From Ovis canadensis (lineage: Eukaryota; Chordata; Mammalia; Artiodactyla; Bovidae), in contig NC_091255.1 in NCBI RefSeq assembly GCF_042477335.2, positions 18,702,501 through 18,766,500 on the forward strand: a stretch of 64,000 nt of DNA. Direction: 5' to 3'. The notes beneath the pieces were generated by a model. That model had not been told where the DNA came from. It made no database searches and was given only the letters and a program-made list of their open reading frames with translations. Made by a program: the position numbers and the translations under genes. Shown here in pieces: positions 44,760-57,023 of this stretch. Position 1 is the stretch's first letter. Each line of letters opens with the position of its first letter.

Positions 44760-45289
44760 TCTATCCCACTCTTTAAAATCTCTACATATAACTGGTCTCC
44801 ATGAGGGGCAGGACTTTGCCTTCTTGCCTCCATATCCATGTGCCTTGAATAAGACGCAGCCCAGAGTATCTGCTCCAAAAATATTTTTTGGATTAAAGAT
44901 TGAAGGGCGGAGCGCACAGTAAAGTCTGTATGATCACAAGAACAGTACGGCTAGGGCAGCGGGGCAATGCCTGCTCAACTGTGTATTGGAAAAGACTTCC
45001 ATCTGTCTGAAATTGAAATTCAGTCCTGCCTGGTAGCAAGAACTTGGATTAGAATTTTTCTCAGAATTCCTTCCAATCCAAGATTCTGGGATCTATGCCT
45101 TTTACCGTGTCCTGAAGTGTCCTCTTTTCACCTGGTTTTTAGTAATACTCAGACTAAAGAGCTGCTGTGGCCAAATGGTTGGTGAAATGGAGACCTGGCC
45201 GCCTCTCTTAAGAGAGCAATCAGTCACCTTCCTCAAAGAGGCACTGCCAGACTTTCCTGAGGTTATTTTATAGCTGAAATCATAACAAA

Positions 45290-45490
45290 GGCTCCCATTT
45301 GCAGTGTACCTGCTACATTCCATCCACCTTGCCTCCCTCTTGGCTCATTCTTAGACCCACTCTGCAGAGTAAGCATTTCCCTCCTTCTCGTCTTGCATAT
45401 AAAGAACCCGAAGCCCAGAGAGCATAATTGCCCAAGGTCACAGGGCCAGTTAAAGTGGGGAGCTGTGGTTCAGACCCATGTCTGTCTGGC
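45290..45490 (-). repeat. MIR-like relic
   Basis: 'ataaagaacccgaagcccagagagcataattgcccaaggtcacagggcc' is the MIR complement. Confidence 0.65.
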
Positions 45491-45494
45491 CCTG

Positions 45495-46210
45495 ATGTCT
45501 GGGCTGGTTCCCCAGCCTTCTAGAGGGCCAACTCCTTAATGCAGGTGGTAGATGGCATTGAAGTCAACCTAGCTGATGCTAATTTAGGAAAACAACCCTG
45601 AGATAAAGAGTTAGAGCAAGAAGACTCTGTAATAAGCCTGCTGGCCTAGTGGGAATGATGAGTTTTTATCTATTGCAGGTCAGAGCTATTTGGCTTCTGG
45701 AGCTTCGGGGACAGGCTTGTGCGGACCTTGTAAACAGCTTTCAATGACAGAGAGCCCGTGATGGGCTCCTCAGCATCCTCCCCGTGATGAGACCCTGCTG
45801 GGTGACAGGAACAAGGAGAGTTTGTAAGGAGACAAGGAGCATCAGCAGGGCCCTGGCCAGAGGACAGACGGATGCTGGGGATGGAAGTCAGGAGAGGGAA
45901 GAGGAGGCATGCCCACAGCAGGAGATTGGGAAGGGGAGTTTGGGAGCCCCCTTCCTTTTCCCAGGATGATCTTCACTGAATCCCTGGCTGAGGTCCCCTT
46001 TTGTTCTGCTTAGAGTGTTTCACTCGGAGAGAAGGGAGCTTGGCTGAACACTGAGGCGGGGGTGTGTGGGGGGGGTGTGACTTTCATAGACAATTTCCAG
46101 TGAAATCCCATCAAGTTCTTAACTTCCCCAGAGTGGCCTCCCCTGACCTTCTCATCTAAGGTCATAAATCAGTCACCCCTCACCCCTACCAGCTCTCCTC
46201 TCTTCTCCCT
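45495..46210. other. Intergenic, unassigned
   Basis: No repeat or gene evidence. Moderately GC-rich with a G-run near 46058-46078. Confidence 0.45.
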
Positions 46211-46214
46211 CTTT

Positions 46215-46346
46215 TGTTTTTTGGGGCTTGTTTGTTGTTTTTAATGGATCCTGCAAGGATCTTAGCTCCCGGATCAGAGACTGAACCTGGGCTCTTGGCA
46301 GTGAACGCTCGGAGTCCTAACCACCGGGCTGCCAGGAAACTCCCCC
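46215..46346 (-). repeat. CHR SINE, diverged
   Basis: 'ggatcttagctcccggatcag', head complement GGGCTGCCAGGAAACTCCC. Confidence 0.82.
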
Positions 46347-46732
46347 CACTATCGCTCTCTATTATTGCCACACACCATTCTCCAGCCCACTCGCAGTGCC
46401 CACCAGCCCTGCTCTAGGACGTGATTTTTTTCCTGGTTCTGTCCTTCACTTCATATCCTGTACTTGATGGGAGCATGTGACATGTTGCTCCGACACTATT
46501 CAATTAGCGTTTGTCTTTATACTGGTGCCCTTGCTTACTGCATATGTCCTTACAGCAGCAGTTTAAGGGGCTCTGCCGGGCTGGAGAAACCATGCATTCA
46601 GGAGGCCTGTGTACAATTGATATCAGGCCGGTTACACGCCTTATGAAAGTAGTCAGGAGACAGATCTGTAGGTTTGCTTCTCCACATTCTGAGCTAACAG
46701 GAACAAGGTTTAGGGGGTCTTAGTGTGCTAAT

Positions 46733-46945
46733 GGGCTTCCCAGGTGGATAAGTGGGTAAAGAAACTGCCTACAGTGCAGGAGACGCCAGAGATATGGGTT
46801 CGATTCCTGGGCTGGGAAGATCCCCTGGAGGAGGGCTTGGCAACTCTCCAGTATTCTTGCCTGCAGAATCCCCACAGACAGAGGAGCCTGGCGGGCTACA
46901 GTCCACGGGTCTCAAAGAGTCAGACATGACTGAGTGACTAAGCAT
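46733..46945 (+). repeat. Bov-tA SINE
   Basis: The head is GGGCTTCCCAGGTGGATAAG, box B is GGTTCGATTCC, and the Bov-A unit ends GACTGAGTGACTAAGCA. Confidence 0.88.
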
Positions 46946-46949
46946 GGCA

Positions 46950-48130
46950 CATCCTTCTCTATTACTACACCTGAGCACATCTCCTACCGGCTTGTCTTAC
47001 GATCTGAATGATGTACTTATTAATTTTCACATCCTGTGTCTGGTTCACCCGCTAGGGCAGAGACCATCATTGTTTTATTTACCATGTGTGTTGTTCAGAA
47101 CCCAGAACAGGGCTGGTGGGAAGGCAACGTCCAAAAGTATTTGTTGCACGGCGAAAGGTGCGAATGATGTCTGGGTGGTTGATCCTCAAACGGGATGGTA
47201 TCAGTGGCGTGTAAATAGATGCCAATGTGGTCATCCCCTCAACACCTGTGTAGAGATAAAGGCATAGTAGGGTTCATACCAAGCATAGGTCCAAAGGAGA
47301 AATAAAGGCCTCTCCCCAAGAGGTGTCTGGGAAGTCCTGCCCTCTGCCTACTGAGGTCCAGGGAATCCTGGGCTCTTTTATGAGAATGAAAGTCAGCTCA
47401 GCTCCCATCTCTCCTCCACACACCAACCCCCACTCAGCGCCGGTTGGGGGGCAAGTCATGCTGGGGCTTGCCCCACTTTGCACTGCCAGGAGCTCTGGCT
47501 GGCTCCCATCAGATATACGCCGGCTGTTGGCAAGCGGGAAGGAAGCAAGCTGCAGCAGGAACAAAGTCTGTCACCCTCCCAGAACTTGAAGTAGTTGCCG
47601 AGGGAAGTCAGCTGGTCCTGGGGTAAGGAGACCATTATTTGCCATCTCATGAGCAGGTGTTTGAGGGTCAGATTATTTCTCATCAGGTTGAAAGCCAGGG
47701 CAGGCATGATGTTTTTTTTCTCCTTTGGCCTTGCCGATAGCAGAGTTCACCCATGAGGTCAGGTTGACCTGGTTCTTCTAAGGGGGCCTTGAAATGTAGT
47801 TAAGGGTACAGTCAAGCCATTCTTCCTGATGACATCCTTCCCTTATCAACTGTGAGACCTCTGATAAATGTCCTGAGGGATGATGAATGGAGCTGGGACA
47901 CTCCTCACTATGGCCTCAGCAAGATGCATCAGTCCAGATTGGGCCTCTCTTTGGGACTTCTGAATGGTATGAATCTAGAGAAGGGAGAAAAAGTTTTACT
48001 TGTTCTTATGAGATTTCATAGCGGAGATGGTCTTGATGCTGGTCATTTTCCCCACTGGTTTGAGGGACTTGGATGACCCTGATTTGCCCTCACATTTCCT
48101 TTCCTTTTTATTTTCTGGAAAGAAAAGTAA
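46950..48130. other. Intergenic, unassigned
   Basis: A weak L2/MIR-like patch lies at 47045-47150. No gene evidence in the rest. Confidence 0.4.
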
Positions 48131-48131
48131 A

Positions 48132-48267
48132 ACCACTGGATAAGATTCCACGCTCCCAATGCAGGGAGCCCAGATTCAAGCCCTGGTTGGGGAACTAGGT
48201 CACATATGCCCCAGCTGAAGATCCTGCTGCAGCAACTGAGACTTGATGTGGTCAAAAAAAAAATTGA
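48132..48267 (+). repeat. CHR SINE, head lost
   Basis: 'aaccactggataagattccacgctcc', box B-like GATTCAAGCCC, 'ggggaactaggtcacatatgcc', A tail to 48262. Confidence 0.78.
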
Positions 48268-48324
48268 AAAATAGAATGGAAATGAAACTATTAAAAATAG
48301 AAGAAGAAGAAAAGAAAATTAAGA

Positions 48325-48545
48325 CTGTTTATTGACTGCCTACTATATTCCAGGCACTGTACTGGGCAAATTTTCCAAAGTTTCATTTGTATAAAACCAT
48401 TTCAGGATAGATTATTATTTTTTTTATATAAATGAGAAGATAGAGGTTCAGAAAAATAGAGTAAAGATAGCCCCTCAGCTGAGGGACTGAGTCAGAAGAT
48501 GAACTCAGGTTGCCTTGCTCCTAAATTTTGTGTGTTCTTCCCCTC
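48325..48545 (-). repeat. MIR-like relic
   Basis: 'tgcctactatattccaggcactgtactgggc', 'aaatgagaagatagaggttcagaaaaat', 'ctcaggttgcc' is a MIR complement. Confidence 0.6.
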
Positions 48546-48824
48546 CAGGGCCCAGGAAGAACAGGAATGCTGGAATAAATTACACGGTAACCCCAATACA
48601 TTACTTATCAGCATGAATCTAACACTAAAGATTGTTAAGCGTGTCTGCATTTACTGGGGAGAGACAGAGGAGGGGGAGGAGTGGGGCATGAAAAAATTTT
48701 TTTCTTTTACTGGGATTCAGTCTGTTCTCAGCACACTGTCCCATACAGACAACCCGAACCTAAGTATGCTACCTTGCTTCTGTAGTGTCAGAGAAAAGAT
48801 GACTTGGTAGGGACTAATGCTAAC

Positions 48825-49037
48825 TTAGCTTCCCCGGTGGCTCAGTTGGTAAAGAATCCACCTTTGGATTTGGGAGACTCAGGTTTGATCCCTGGGTCAG
48901 AAAGGTCCCCTGAAGAAAGAAATGGCACCCCACTTCAGTATTCTTGCCTGGGAAATCCCATGGACAGAGGAGCCCGGTGGGCTTCAGTCCATGGGGTTGC
49001 AAGAGTCAGACATGATTGAGCAACTAAACCAAACCAC
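48825..49037 (+). repeat. Bov-tA SINE
   Basis: Complete, with the exact 9-base duplication AATGCTAAC (48816-48824 and 49038-49046). The tail is CCAAACCAC. Confidence 0.93.
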
Positions 49038-49049
49038 AATGCTAACCTG

Positions 49050-50080
49050 GTCCAAAGTTAGCTTTCCAGCTGCTCATGATAGAGTAGCTACTGCTATTGC
49101 ATCATTGAATAAGAACCACAGTTTTTCAGTCCTGCCCAGGAATATCCATGGGAATAAAGACTTCAGTAAAATGCAAGGTAGCCTGGGTGATTGTCTCCTG
49201 CCCTAAACCAGAGGCAGTTCAGCAAGACAGAAACCCCAGAGCAGCGTCTTGTCTCTGGGACCAATGACTCGGTCACCTGGACCTCTGTCCTCCTGCAGAA
49301 GGTGAGACCTTGCCTCTACCTTCGGGGAGGGAACCTGAACTCTCCCGGCCCTCGGCAGTCCAGGAAGTCTGCCACTTCCTTACTCGAGATGTCTTATTAA
49401 ACTGTAATTAGACTGCGAGAGGAGCCAGTCAAAGCAGTGGCTATTAATAGGGAGGCAAGGAAAGCTGACTAAGGAGGGAGCGGACTTAGACTAGGGGGAA
49501 GAGCCTGGCCACCTTGGCCCACAGTCCTCGGACACAGGTCAGCGAGAGAGAGAAAGAGAGGCCTGAGCTCTTTTCATTCCTAGGCCACAGTCAGCACTAT
49601 CTGGCTTTCTCAACTTCGGAAATAGAAACCCGAAGCGGTCCCAATCAAAAGGATATCCAGCCGTCTTTCCCAGGTCCTTGGGGAGTCTTGGAGCCCTGAG
49701 AACACATAGCTTAGATAGCTATGTCATCAGTCAGTGCGACTTGGAAAGGTGCTGGGGCTATATTTCTGTGGTCTCCCTCAACTGACAAGCCGGTGCTGAC
49801 CCAGCCACCTGGCTGGCCAGCCCTTCCCACTGGCAGAGACGTCAGAGTAGGGAGATTCTATTTCTGGCTGCTTGATAAGGCTTGGGGAAGTGGGTGTTAC
49901 AGAAAGGTGCAAGGGGAGAATGAAGGGCATGGTGCAAAAGGGCCTGATAATGCGGAAGAAAGTTTTTGGTAATTTCTGTCAATGGAATGCCTTTTTCAGG
50001 GAGCTAAGATTTTTGACGTTTACTAGAATTTGTCAACCTCTGGATGCTGGAAACAGGATACCTTCCAAAATCTGGCCATG
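49050..50080. other. Intergenic, unassigned
   Basis: No repeat recognised. A strong donor-like AAGGTGAGA at about 49300 follows a CTCCTGCAG, but no reasonable exon can be built from them. Confidence 0.45.
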
Positions 50081-50082
50081 GG

Positions 50083-50158
50083 CACTTCCCCGGCAGTCCA
50101 GATTCAAAGCTTCCATAAGCAGGGAACACGGGTTCCATCCTTGGTCAAGACACTAAAA
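50083..50158 (+). repeat. CHR SINE, 5' part (split by LTR)
   Basis: The head is GGGCACTTCCCCGGCAGTCC, box B is GGGTTCCATCC, and it is interrupted after 'aagacactaaaa'. The rest resumes at about 50706. Confidence 0.8.
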
Positions 50159-50705
50159 TGAAGAAGGAATTCATAGGGCCTGGACTCCACCTTAGGCCTG
50201 TTCATGCTGATCATGCTCGGCCACCTTTCCAATGGACTCTGAACTCTGTGTTTAGTGCCTATGAAAACAACCACAGAAGAATAAGACCCTCTCAAGACAG
50301 GGGAACCTTGAAGATTGTATCTAGGTTGCTCATCGCCTAAGAGAAAACATACGCTATCACCACTTCCTCCAGACAGGCCATACATTTTTCTGTATCTATC
50401 GGAGTGTAACCTCGGGTTTATTGATTATTGGCTAATTGTTTGACTGTTTGAGCACATGAGCACATAGCACGTGAATGATGGGGTTATTGGGATTGTATTT
50501 TCCTTGGTTTATGTAAGTCTCAAGGAATTTGGGGTGGTGGGCTCAGACACGTACACATGGGGTATAAAGGATTTTCACAAATGCTGGTCGGGGTCCTTGG
50601 CTGAGAGGAGACTCTGCCTTGGGCCCGGCGGTGTCATAAACTGCACTCCACTGTCTGCATTGTCCTTCTGAGTGAGTTTGTTTCCCAGAACACGTGGCTA
50701 CAACA
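50159..50705 (+). mobile_element. Probable solo LTR of a ruminant endogenous retrovirus
   Basis: About 547 bases run from TGAAG to CAACA between the halves of one CHR SINE. A TATA box (GGTATAAAGG) lies near 50562. Downstream are the R/U5-like 'ccttggctgagaggagactctgcc' and a poly(A)-type 'tcataaactgcactccactgtctgcattg' followed by 'gtgagtttgtttcccag'. AAAA flanks both ends, a possible 4-base duplication. There is no internal coding region, so this fits a recombined solo LTR. The exact family is not asserted. Confidence 0.7.
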
Positions 50706-50752
50706 AAAACTCCTGCATGCCACGTGGCACAGCCAAAAGAAAGGGAAAACCA
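50706..50752 (+). repeat. CHR SINE, 3' part
   Basis: 'ctcctgcatgccacgtggcacagccaaaagaaa' is the CHR 3' end that should follow 50158 directly. Confidence 0.78.
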
Positions 50753-50834
50753 GTCTAGCCATGGCATGCCAGGGACGCTGCGTTCGGCGTATCCCTCCCT
50801 CTGACCCGGGCGCTGAAGGCGCACGTGTCCTGCG

Positions 50835-51000
50835 TATGCTGCCGCATTTAGTCTGCACTAACCCCCACGGTGGGGTGTTATCACCCCTCTTCTCGGAGGG
50901 GAGAAATGAGATTCAGAAAGGTAAGTGACTGGGCCACACAGTGGGTGACAAAAATCGCACTGAAACTGGGGTCTGTGTGAGGCCAGGGGGAGCCAGGCTT
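50835..51000 (-). repeat. MIR-like relic
   Basis: 'gttatcacccctcttctcggaggggagaaatgagattcagaaaggtaagtgactgggccacacag' is the MIR complement. Confidence 0.65.
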
Positions 51001-51727
51001 CCAGCCTCTGTGCCCAAAGCATACCCCCATTTTTTGGCTTCTTCTACCTTGACCCCGCCATCCCCCTATGCCTGTAGCTACCCCAGGACTGGCACTGAAG
51101 TCAAGGTGCTAGAGGTCTGTATGTGTGTTGCTGAGAAGTGGGGGACTGACATGTTACAGTCTTGTCACCCTTCTTTTAGGTGGTTAGGCATGCCTAGGCA
51201 TGTTTCAAAGTAGATTTGTTTTGATTCCTGGATCTCTGAAGAAGGAGGTTCAGATGGAGATCGGATGTGGGAGATTTCTTTCCCTTCCTTCCTAAAAATA
51301 ATTATTAAGAACCTATTGAGCTCAGCTCTGGGTACTTTCAAATGATAGGACAATTGAATGACATCATGGATCTGGTGTTTTTCTCTGCTGTTTTTCACGT
51401 ATCCTAGAAACTATCCATATATTTCTCTTGAGAGTTACAAAGGTGTCATAATCTACACACTTACATGCATCTACCAAATACCTTTTCACAGAAAAGAGAG
51501 AAGTGACTTTCCTTCCACTGATTGTCATATAGACTACTTCCTGAACCTGAAGGAAATTCCAGGATCCCAAACACCAGGCCCTAAGCACTTGCAAATACGT
51601 GAGGGAAGAGTTTCAGCCGCCAGCTGTCAGGGGCCCCAGATACAGAGGTGGGACCAGACCACGCCTGATAATTTCCAAGCTCTCAGGCAGTAGATCATCT
51701 GAGCTGTTGTTCTGGGGTCTTATGTGC

Positions 51728-52035
51728 TCTTTTTTTTTTTTGGCTGCGCTGGGTCTTTGTTGCTGCACTGGTTTTTCTCTAGTCGCAGTGCGCAGGTTTC
51801 TCCTTACAGTGCCTTTTCTCGTTGCAGAGCATGGGCTTTAGGGCACGCAGGCTTCAGAAGCTGCAGCGCGTGGGCTCAGTAGTTGTGGCTCCTGGGCTTT
51901 AGAGCACAGGCTCAATAGTTGTGGTGCATGCTTTTTTGCTCTTTGGCATGGGGGATCTTCCCGGATCAGGGATCAAACCCGTGTCTCCTGCATTGACAAG
52001 CAGATTCTTTCCCATGGAGCTACTGGGGAAGCCTT
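51728..52035 (-). repeat. Full-length CHR SINE
   Basis: T tail at 51730-51741, 'ggctgcgctgggtctttgttgctgc', body with 'cagtagttgtggctcctggg', box B complement GATCAAACCC, head complement GCTACTGGGGAAGCC. Confidence 0.9.
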
Positions 52036-52039
52036 ATAG

Positions 52040-54960
52040 ACTCTGTTGGTCAATTCTGTTTTCTTCCTTTTTTTGGAAAGGCAAACAAGTAGCCTACCAG
52101 TCATAATAGTCAGGAAGATGGTGTCAGCACCCAGGTTCAGACAGCTGCCTCCTCTCACTGTAGTCAAAGTTAATTAATTCCCACTGTACCTTGAACTAGG
52201 TCACCCACAGGTCTGTGCCGGGACCTGACCTGGCTGCTAGGGGAGGAAGAGAATTTCTAATCTGGAGGGGTGGGGAAAGGGGGTACATTTCACCTTTGCG
52301 TGGGCTTGTCTCTCCTCTCCTCCTCCAGGGAAGTGACCGTTTTCAGATCTGTGGGTGGGGAGGAAAATCTTCTCTTCCAAAAATAATGTCTTTCTGTAGC
52401 GGGGTTTAAAGCTGGACCAAGCTGCTAGAGCTATTTTTACCCAGCTTGCAGTTCAGGGTGTAAATAGCAACGGCGACTGTTTTTTCCCCACAATAGGGTC
52501 GACGTCTTGGAGGCGAAGGCATTCTGGCTTTTGCAGCAAGGAAACAACACAGGTTGTCCTTGGGCCCAGGGGCTGATCCTTGACCACCTGGTCAGTATAG
52601 AAACCGGGGTGGCATCTCCATGGTTCTGTTATATGGGGCTCGGCTGTAAATACCAGGCCCCAGGATAACTCCTGGGCTGAGGCTGATTTAAAGAAGATCT
52701 AGGTGGAATCAGGCAGGAGAGTCTTAGACTGAGCGGCTGAGGGTTCCGGGAGCTTGTGCACCTCTGGGCTCCACCTTGCTCCACCTCTTGCCTTAGCAAG
52801 CACTTCCTCCCAGGTTGCTGCCGTTGGAGGGTTTCTTGCCCCAAGCCCACCAGATAAGGAACTGAGGAGAGACAGAAAAAAACAAAATCCGCTTGAGGCT
52901 GCCCAGATGACGGGATGTCTCTAAAAATATATCCCTCCTAGTTCTCAAGTGATTGGCAGCCCCGCGGTCTTCAGCATTGGAAAGTGTCATTTAGAGGGTT
53001 GGCTCCCTCCGAAGCTGAGAAACTCACCAAGGCTTTGAGTTATGTCTCCAGTTGGCTTGGGTGTGATAGGTGGGGAGTTCAGCTTCCCAGAAGACCCTCG
53101 TTGGTATTATCGATGAGTGAGATAAACCAGCAAAGCTTGAGATGTGCCCATCACAGTTGGCAATCCTTTATTGCTTTCCTTTGAAGGAACAAATAAACTT
53201 CAGTGGCTTTCCTTTGAGGCCAACTTATTTACCCAAATCTTTCCTTGGGGTCTTTTGTCTGAAATTAGACAGGAGTTATGAGTCAGCTCTTTGTTATGAA
53301 TTACACAGCAGCTCCTTGTGGAACTGCCCATTCCTTTCCTCTAGGGACACACTGATCAGAGAATTTCTCAAATATCTACCAGATACTCAGAACTGGGCCT
53401 TTAGGCACATGGTTCAGGTTTCAGGTTCTTCCTAGAGATGACGTGTTGGGTAAGAAAAGGATTGAGGAACAGGTAAGCAGCTGAGTAATCCCCAAATGTG
53501 CTTTTTTGGCAATGATTTTTCTGTGCAGCTCATTGAAATTGATTCTGGGCAGCTGTTAATTGCAAAAACTCACTGCCAATTATTGATAGCTAAAATGACA
53601 TTGGAGAGCTTTTCATGGTAAAAATAGGTGCAGACAATAGATGAGCAAAGAGCTTTGCATTTGAGAGAGGTTGGGAACATATTGTTTCAATCTGGGTTTC
53701 CACTGTCAGCGTGGGTTCTCTCCCAGGACTGACCAGGGAAGTCTATTTCCTGACCTCCAGCAAAAAGTCCGCCCGGGAGCCTCTCAAGATGAGATCAAAG
53801 CTTTGTCTTAACAGCCAGACCAGAGGACATCCATGCTGGGTTCAGGGCATTTTGGTCCTCACTGTGCTCAGAGTCACATTAAAGAGCCAACCCCACAGTT
53901 TTTAGTGAAACCTGATGCATTTGACATGTATGATTAGCTAATGTGTGGAATTATTATTGTCCAGTTGATGCGGTAATTTGTCTATGAAACTTCAAAATTA
54001 TAAACAATGGTTTTCTGGGGAAAGCGTCTTGAAGTGTGAATGGTAAATGTTTACTGTAAAAAACAAACACAAAAAACCCCCCAAAAAACCTGGATCTGGA
54101 AAGAGTGCCCTGGTGAATAAAATGAAAACCATGTGCAGTCCCATTGCTAAACTGACTAATTGTTTCGAAAAATGCTTGCAGCTCCAGCCTTGACGTTGGG
54201 CAAATTGGGAACGCTGTACCAGACTTCCTGTCTAAAACGTCCCTAGATTTCCTGGAATCCAATTTGAAGCATTGTTTCCCCTTACACCACCAAGGAGTTA
54301 AACCTTGGCTCTGCTCTCCGGTGACTAATAGGCACCGTGTGGGTCTGAGCTCAGTGAGAAAGAAACTGACAGTCGACGTGGGAAGCGTGTGAGATTTCAG
54401 TGCTCTTGCGACGCTTTTGATGGGCCCGGTGTGCAGGAGCAAGGAGGACTGCCATTGAGTGCCTTCAACTATGTCCTTTTATCATGAATTCTTGGTTCTT
54501 CCTCTGAACTTTGCATGATTTTTAATGAAGATCTCCAGCTCCTTTGGGGGTCTGATGTTACGGTGGTGTGTGAGTTAATTCCATGGAGGAGGATATTTTA
54601 AACAGTAAACAAATTCCATCACTTTGAAAAAGAGCCCATTTTGATTGAAAACAGAGCGGAATCAACTGACCTGATCAAATCACACTTGATGTGTGCTGGG
54701 GGTAGGGGGACATCTTCCTTCCACTCTTGCTGCTTGCTTCCTGGTGAAAGAAGCCTAATTAACACTCACTCCCTCTTGCTTACCTGGGAAGGAAGAGTGG
54801 TTTAATAGGACTGTTGCGTTTCCCAGGAAAGGCTGTGCCTCTCTTCCTCTCCTCTTGAGAGTTCACACTGCTCCTGCACGGTGGGAAGGGGAGGTCCGTT
54901 CTGGCCCACCTGTCCATGGCCAAGTGGCCAGATCTGTCAGATTCTGAGTTTGAGTACTGG
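52040..54960. other. Repeat-poor intergenic block
   Basis: About 2.9 kb with no SINE, LINE or LTR that I can recognise and no convincing open frame. It is the longest such block outside the YPEL2 3'UTR. It contains AT-rich 'ctgttaattgcaaaaactcactgccaattattgatagc' near 53553-53590. It may hold conserved regulatory DNA, but that cannot be shown from one sequence. Confidence 0.5.
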
Positions 54961-54976
54961 GTAGCTCATGCTCATT

Positions 54977-56101
54977 CAGTTCAGTTCAGTTCAGTTCAAT
55001 CGCTCAGTCGTGTCCGACTCTTTGCAACACCGTGGACTGCAGCATGCAGTCCCTGATCATCACCAACTCCCAGAGCTTACTCAAACTCATATCCATTGAG
55101 CGGTGATGCTATCCAACCATCTCATCCTCTGTCATCCCCTTCTCCTCCCACCTTCAATCTTTCCCAGCATCAGGGTCTTTTCAAATGAGTCAGTTCTTCA
55201 CATCAGGTTGCCAAAGTATTGGAGTTTCAGTTCAGCAAAAGTCCTTCCAATGAATATTCAGGACTGATTTCCTCTAGGATGGACTGGTTGGATCTCCTTG
55301 CAGTCCAAGGAACTCTCAAGACTCTTCTCCAACACCACACTTCAAAAGCATCAATTCTTTGGTGCTCAGCTTTCTTCACAGTCCAACTCTCACATCCATA
55401 CATGACTACTGGAAAAAACCATATCCTTGACTAGACGGACCTTTGTTGGCAAAGTAATGTCTCTGCTTTTGAATATACTATCTAGGTTGGTCATAAATTT
55501 TCTTTCATAAATTATGCATCTTCTGATTTCATGGCTGCAATCACCATCTGCAGTGATTTTGGAGCCCAAAAAGACAGTCTATCACTGTTTCCACTGTTTC
55601 CCCATCTATTTGCCATGAAGTGATGGGACCAGATGCCATGATCTTAGTTTTCTGAATGTTGAGTTTTAAGCCAACTTTTTCACTCTCCTCTCACTTTCAT
55701 CAAGAGGCTCTTTAGTTCTTCTTTGCTTTCTGCCATAAGTGTGGTGTCATCTGCATATCTGAGGTTATTGATATTTCTCCCAGCAATCTTGATTCCAGCT
55801 TGTGCTTCATCCAGCCTGGCATTTGTCATGATGTACTCTGCATAGAAGTTAAATAAGGAGGGTGACAATATACAGCCTTGACATACTCCTTTCCCAATTT
55901 GGAACTAGTCTGTTGTTCCATGTCCAGTTCTAACTGTTGCTTCTTCCTGCATACAGGTTTCTGAGGAGGCAGGAAATGTGGTCTGGTATTCCCATCTCTT
56001 GAAGAATTTTCCACAGTTTGTGGTGATCCACACAGTCAAAGGCTTTGGCATAGTCAATAAAGCAGAAGTAGATGTTTTTCTGGAACTCCCTTGCTTTTTT
56101 G
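54977..56101 (-). repeat. BovB LINE, 5'-truncated, with duplication
   Basis: The (GTTCA)n tail is at about 54977-55000. The minus strand carries 'GIKIAGRNINNLRYADDTTLMAES' as the RT catalytic region (55740-55800) and the C-terminal segment, with frameshifts and stops. ATGCTCATT flanks it exactly (54968-54976 and 56102-56110). 1.13 kb of the roughly 3.2 kb element. Confidence 0.94.
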
Positions 56102-56125
56102 ATGCTCATTGGCCTGACAATATAA

Positions 56126-56335
56126 GGCTTCCCTGGTGGGGCTCAGATGGTAAAGAATCTGCCTGCAATGCAGGAGATGTGAGCTCAATCCCTGATTCAG
56201 GAAGATCCCTTGGAGAAGGAAATGACAACCCTCTCCAGTATTCTTGCCTGGAGAATTTCATGGACAGAGGAGCCTGGTGGGCTACAGTCTATGGGGTTAC
56301 AGAAAGTAGGACAGGACTGAGTGGCTAACACTTTT
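56126..56335 (+). repeat. Bov-tA SINE just outside the BovB
   Basis: The head is GGCTTCCCTGGTGGGGCTCAG, a diverged box B follows, and the Bov-A unit ends GACTGAGTGGCTAACAC. It starts about 15 bases beyond the right-hand BovB duplication. Confidence 0.9.
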
Positions 56336-56339
56336 TTCT

Positions 56340-57023
56340 GAATATCAGCTGTATTAGTGATAAAGGGCATTGTTGGTCCTTGTCTAGCTTACTGCTGTCT
56401 TATCTCTGATTTAGTTTAAAATCTGCAGAGAAAAGGGGATGACTACTACTTGGGAGCCTCCTCAAAGACCCCAACATTGACTGGAGACCTCCTGGTGGTT
56501 AAAAAAGCTTTGTGTTGGGGTGAGATCCTGGCGTCTAGATCCACATCACCGAATTCCTTAGCTGTCAAATGAATAAAGGAGAGTTTACAGGTATTCCTTG
56601 GAGTTGAAATGTATCAATTCAGAGCTTGTTCATTGAATGCCTACTATGTGCCAGGGGTGATCAAGATGTACCATCTGTTATCACACAGTTTATAATCTAG
56701 CTAGTGTGTATCAGAAAATTTAATGTTCCAAGTGAAATAAAACAACCTCAGAAAAGCTTAAGCAATAAAGAAAATTTATTGGCTCACTGGGGAGGCAGGC
56801 ACAATTTGGTCCAGGACTCAAACAACAGGTTCCATTGCTTGGTTCTGCTTTCCCTGGGTGAGATCCATTCATTTGTGGCCACACGATGCAACCCTTCCCC
56901 TCTCCTGGCAGCTTCCACAATGGCTGCAGAGAAAATAAGACATACTATTTACCATTTGAGCTAAGAGTCCAAGTCCCAAGATTCCCTACACGCTCTGGAG
57001 GTCCACTCTGATGAGACCATTCT
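56340..57023. other. Intergenic, L2-like patch
   Basis: 56620-56700 ('ttcattgaatgcctactatgtgccagggg') is L2-like. The rest is unassigned. Confidence 0.45.

Noticed and set aside
49285-49310. Acceptor and strong donor (CTCCTGCAG / AAGGTGAGA) as a hidden exon
   Set aside because: They are only three bases apart, so no exon can lie between them, and no neighbouring pair makes a plausible exon.
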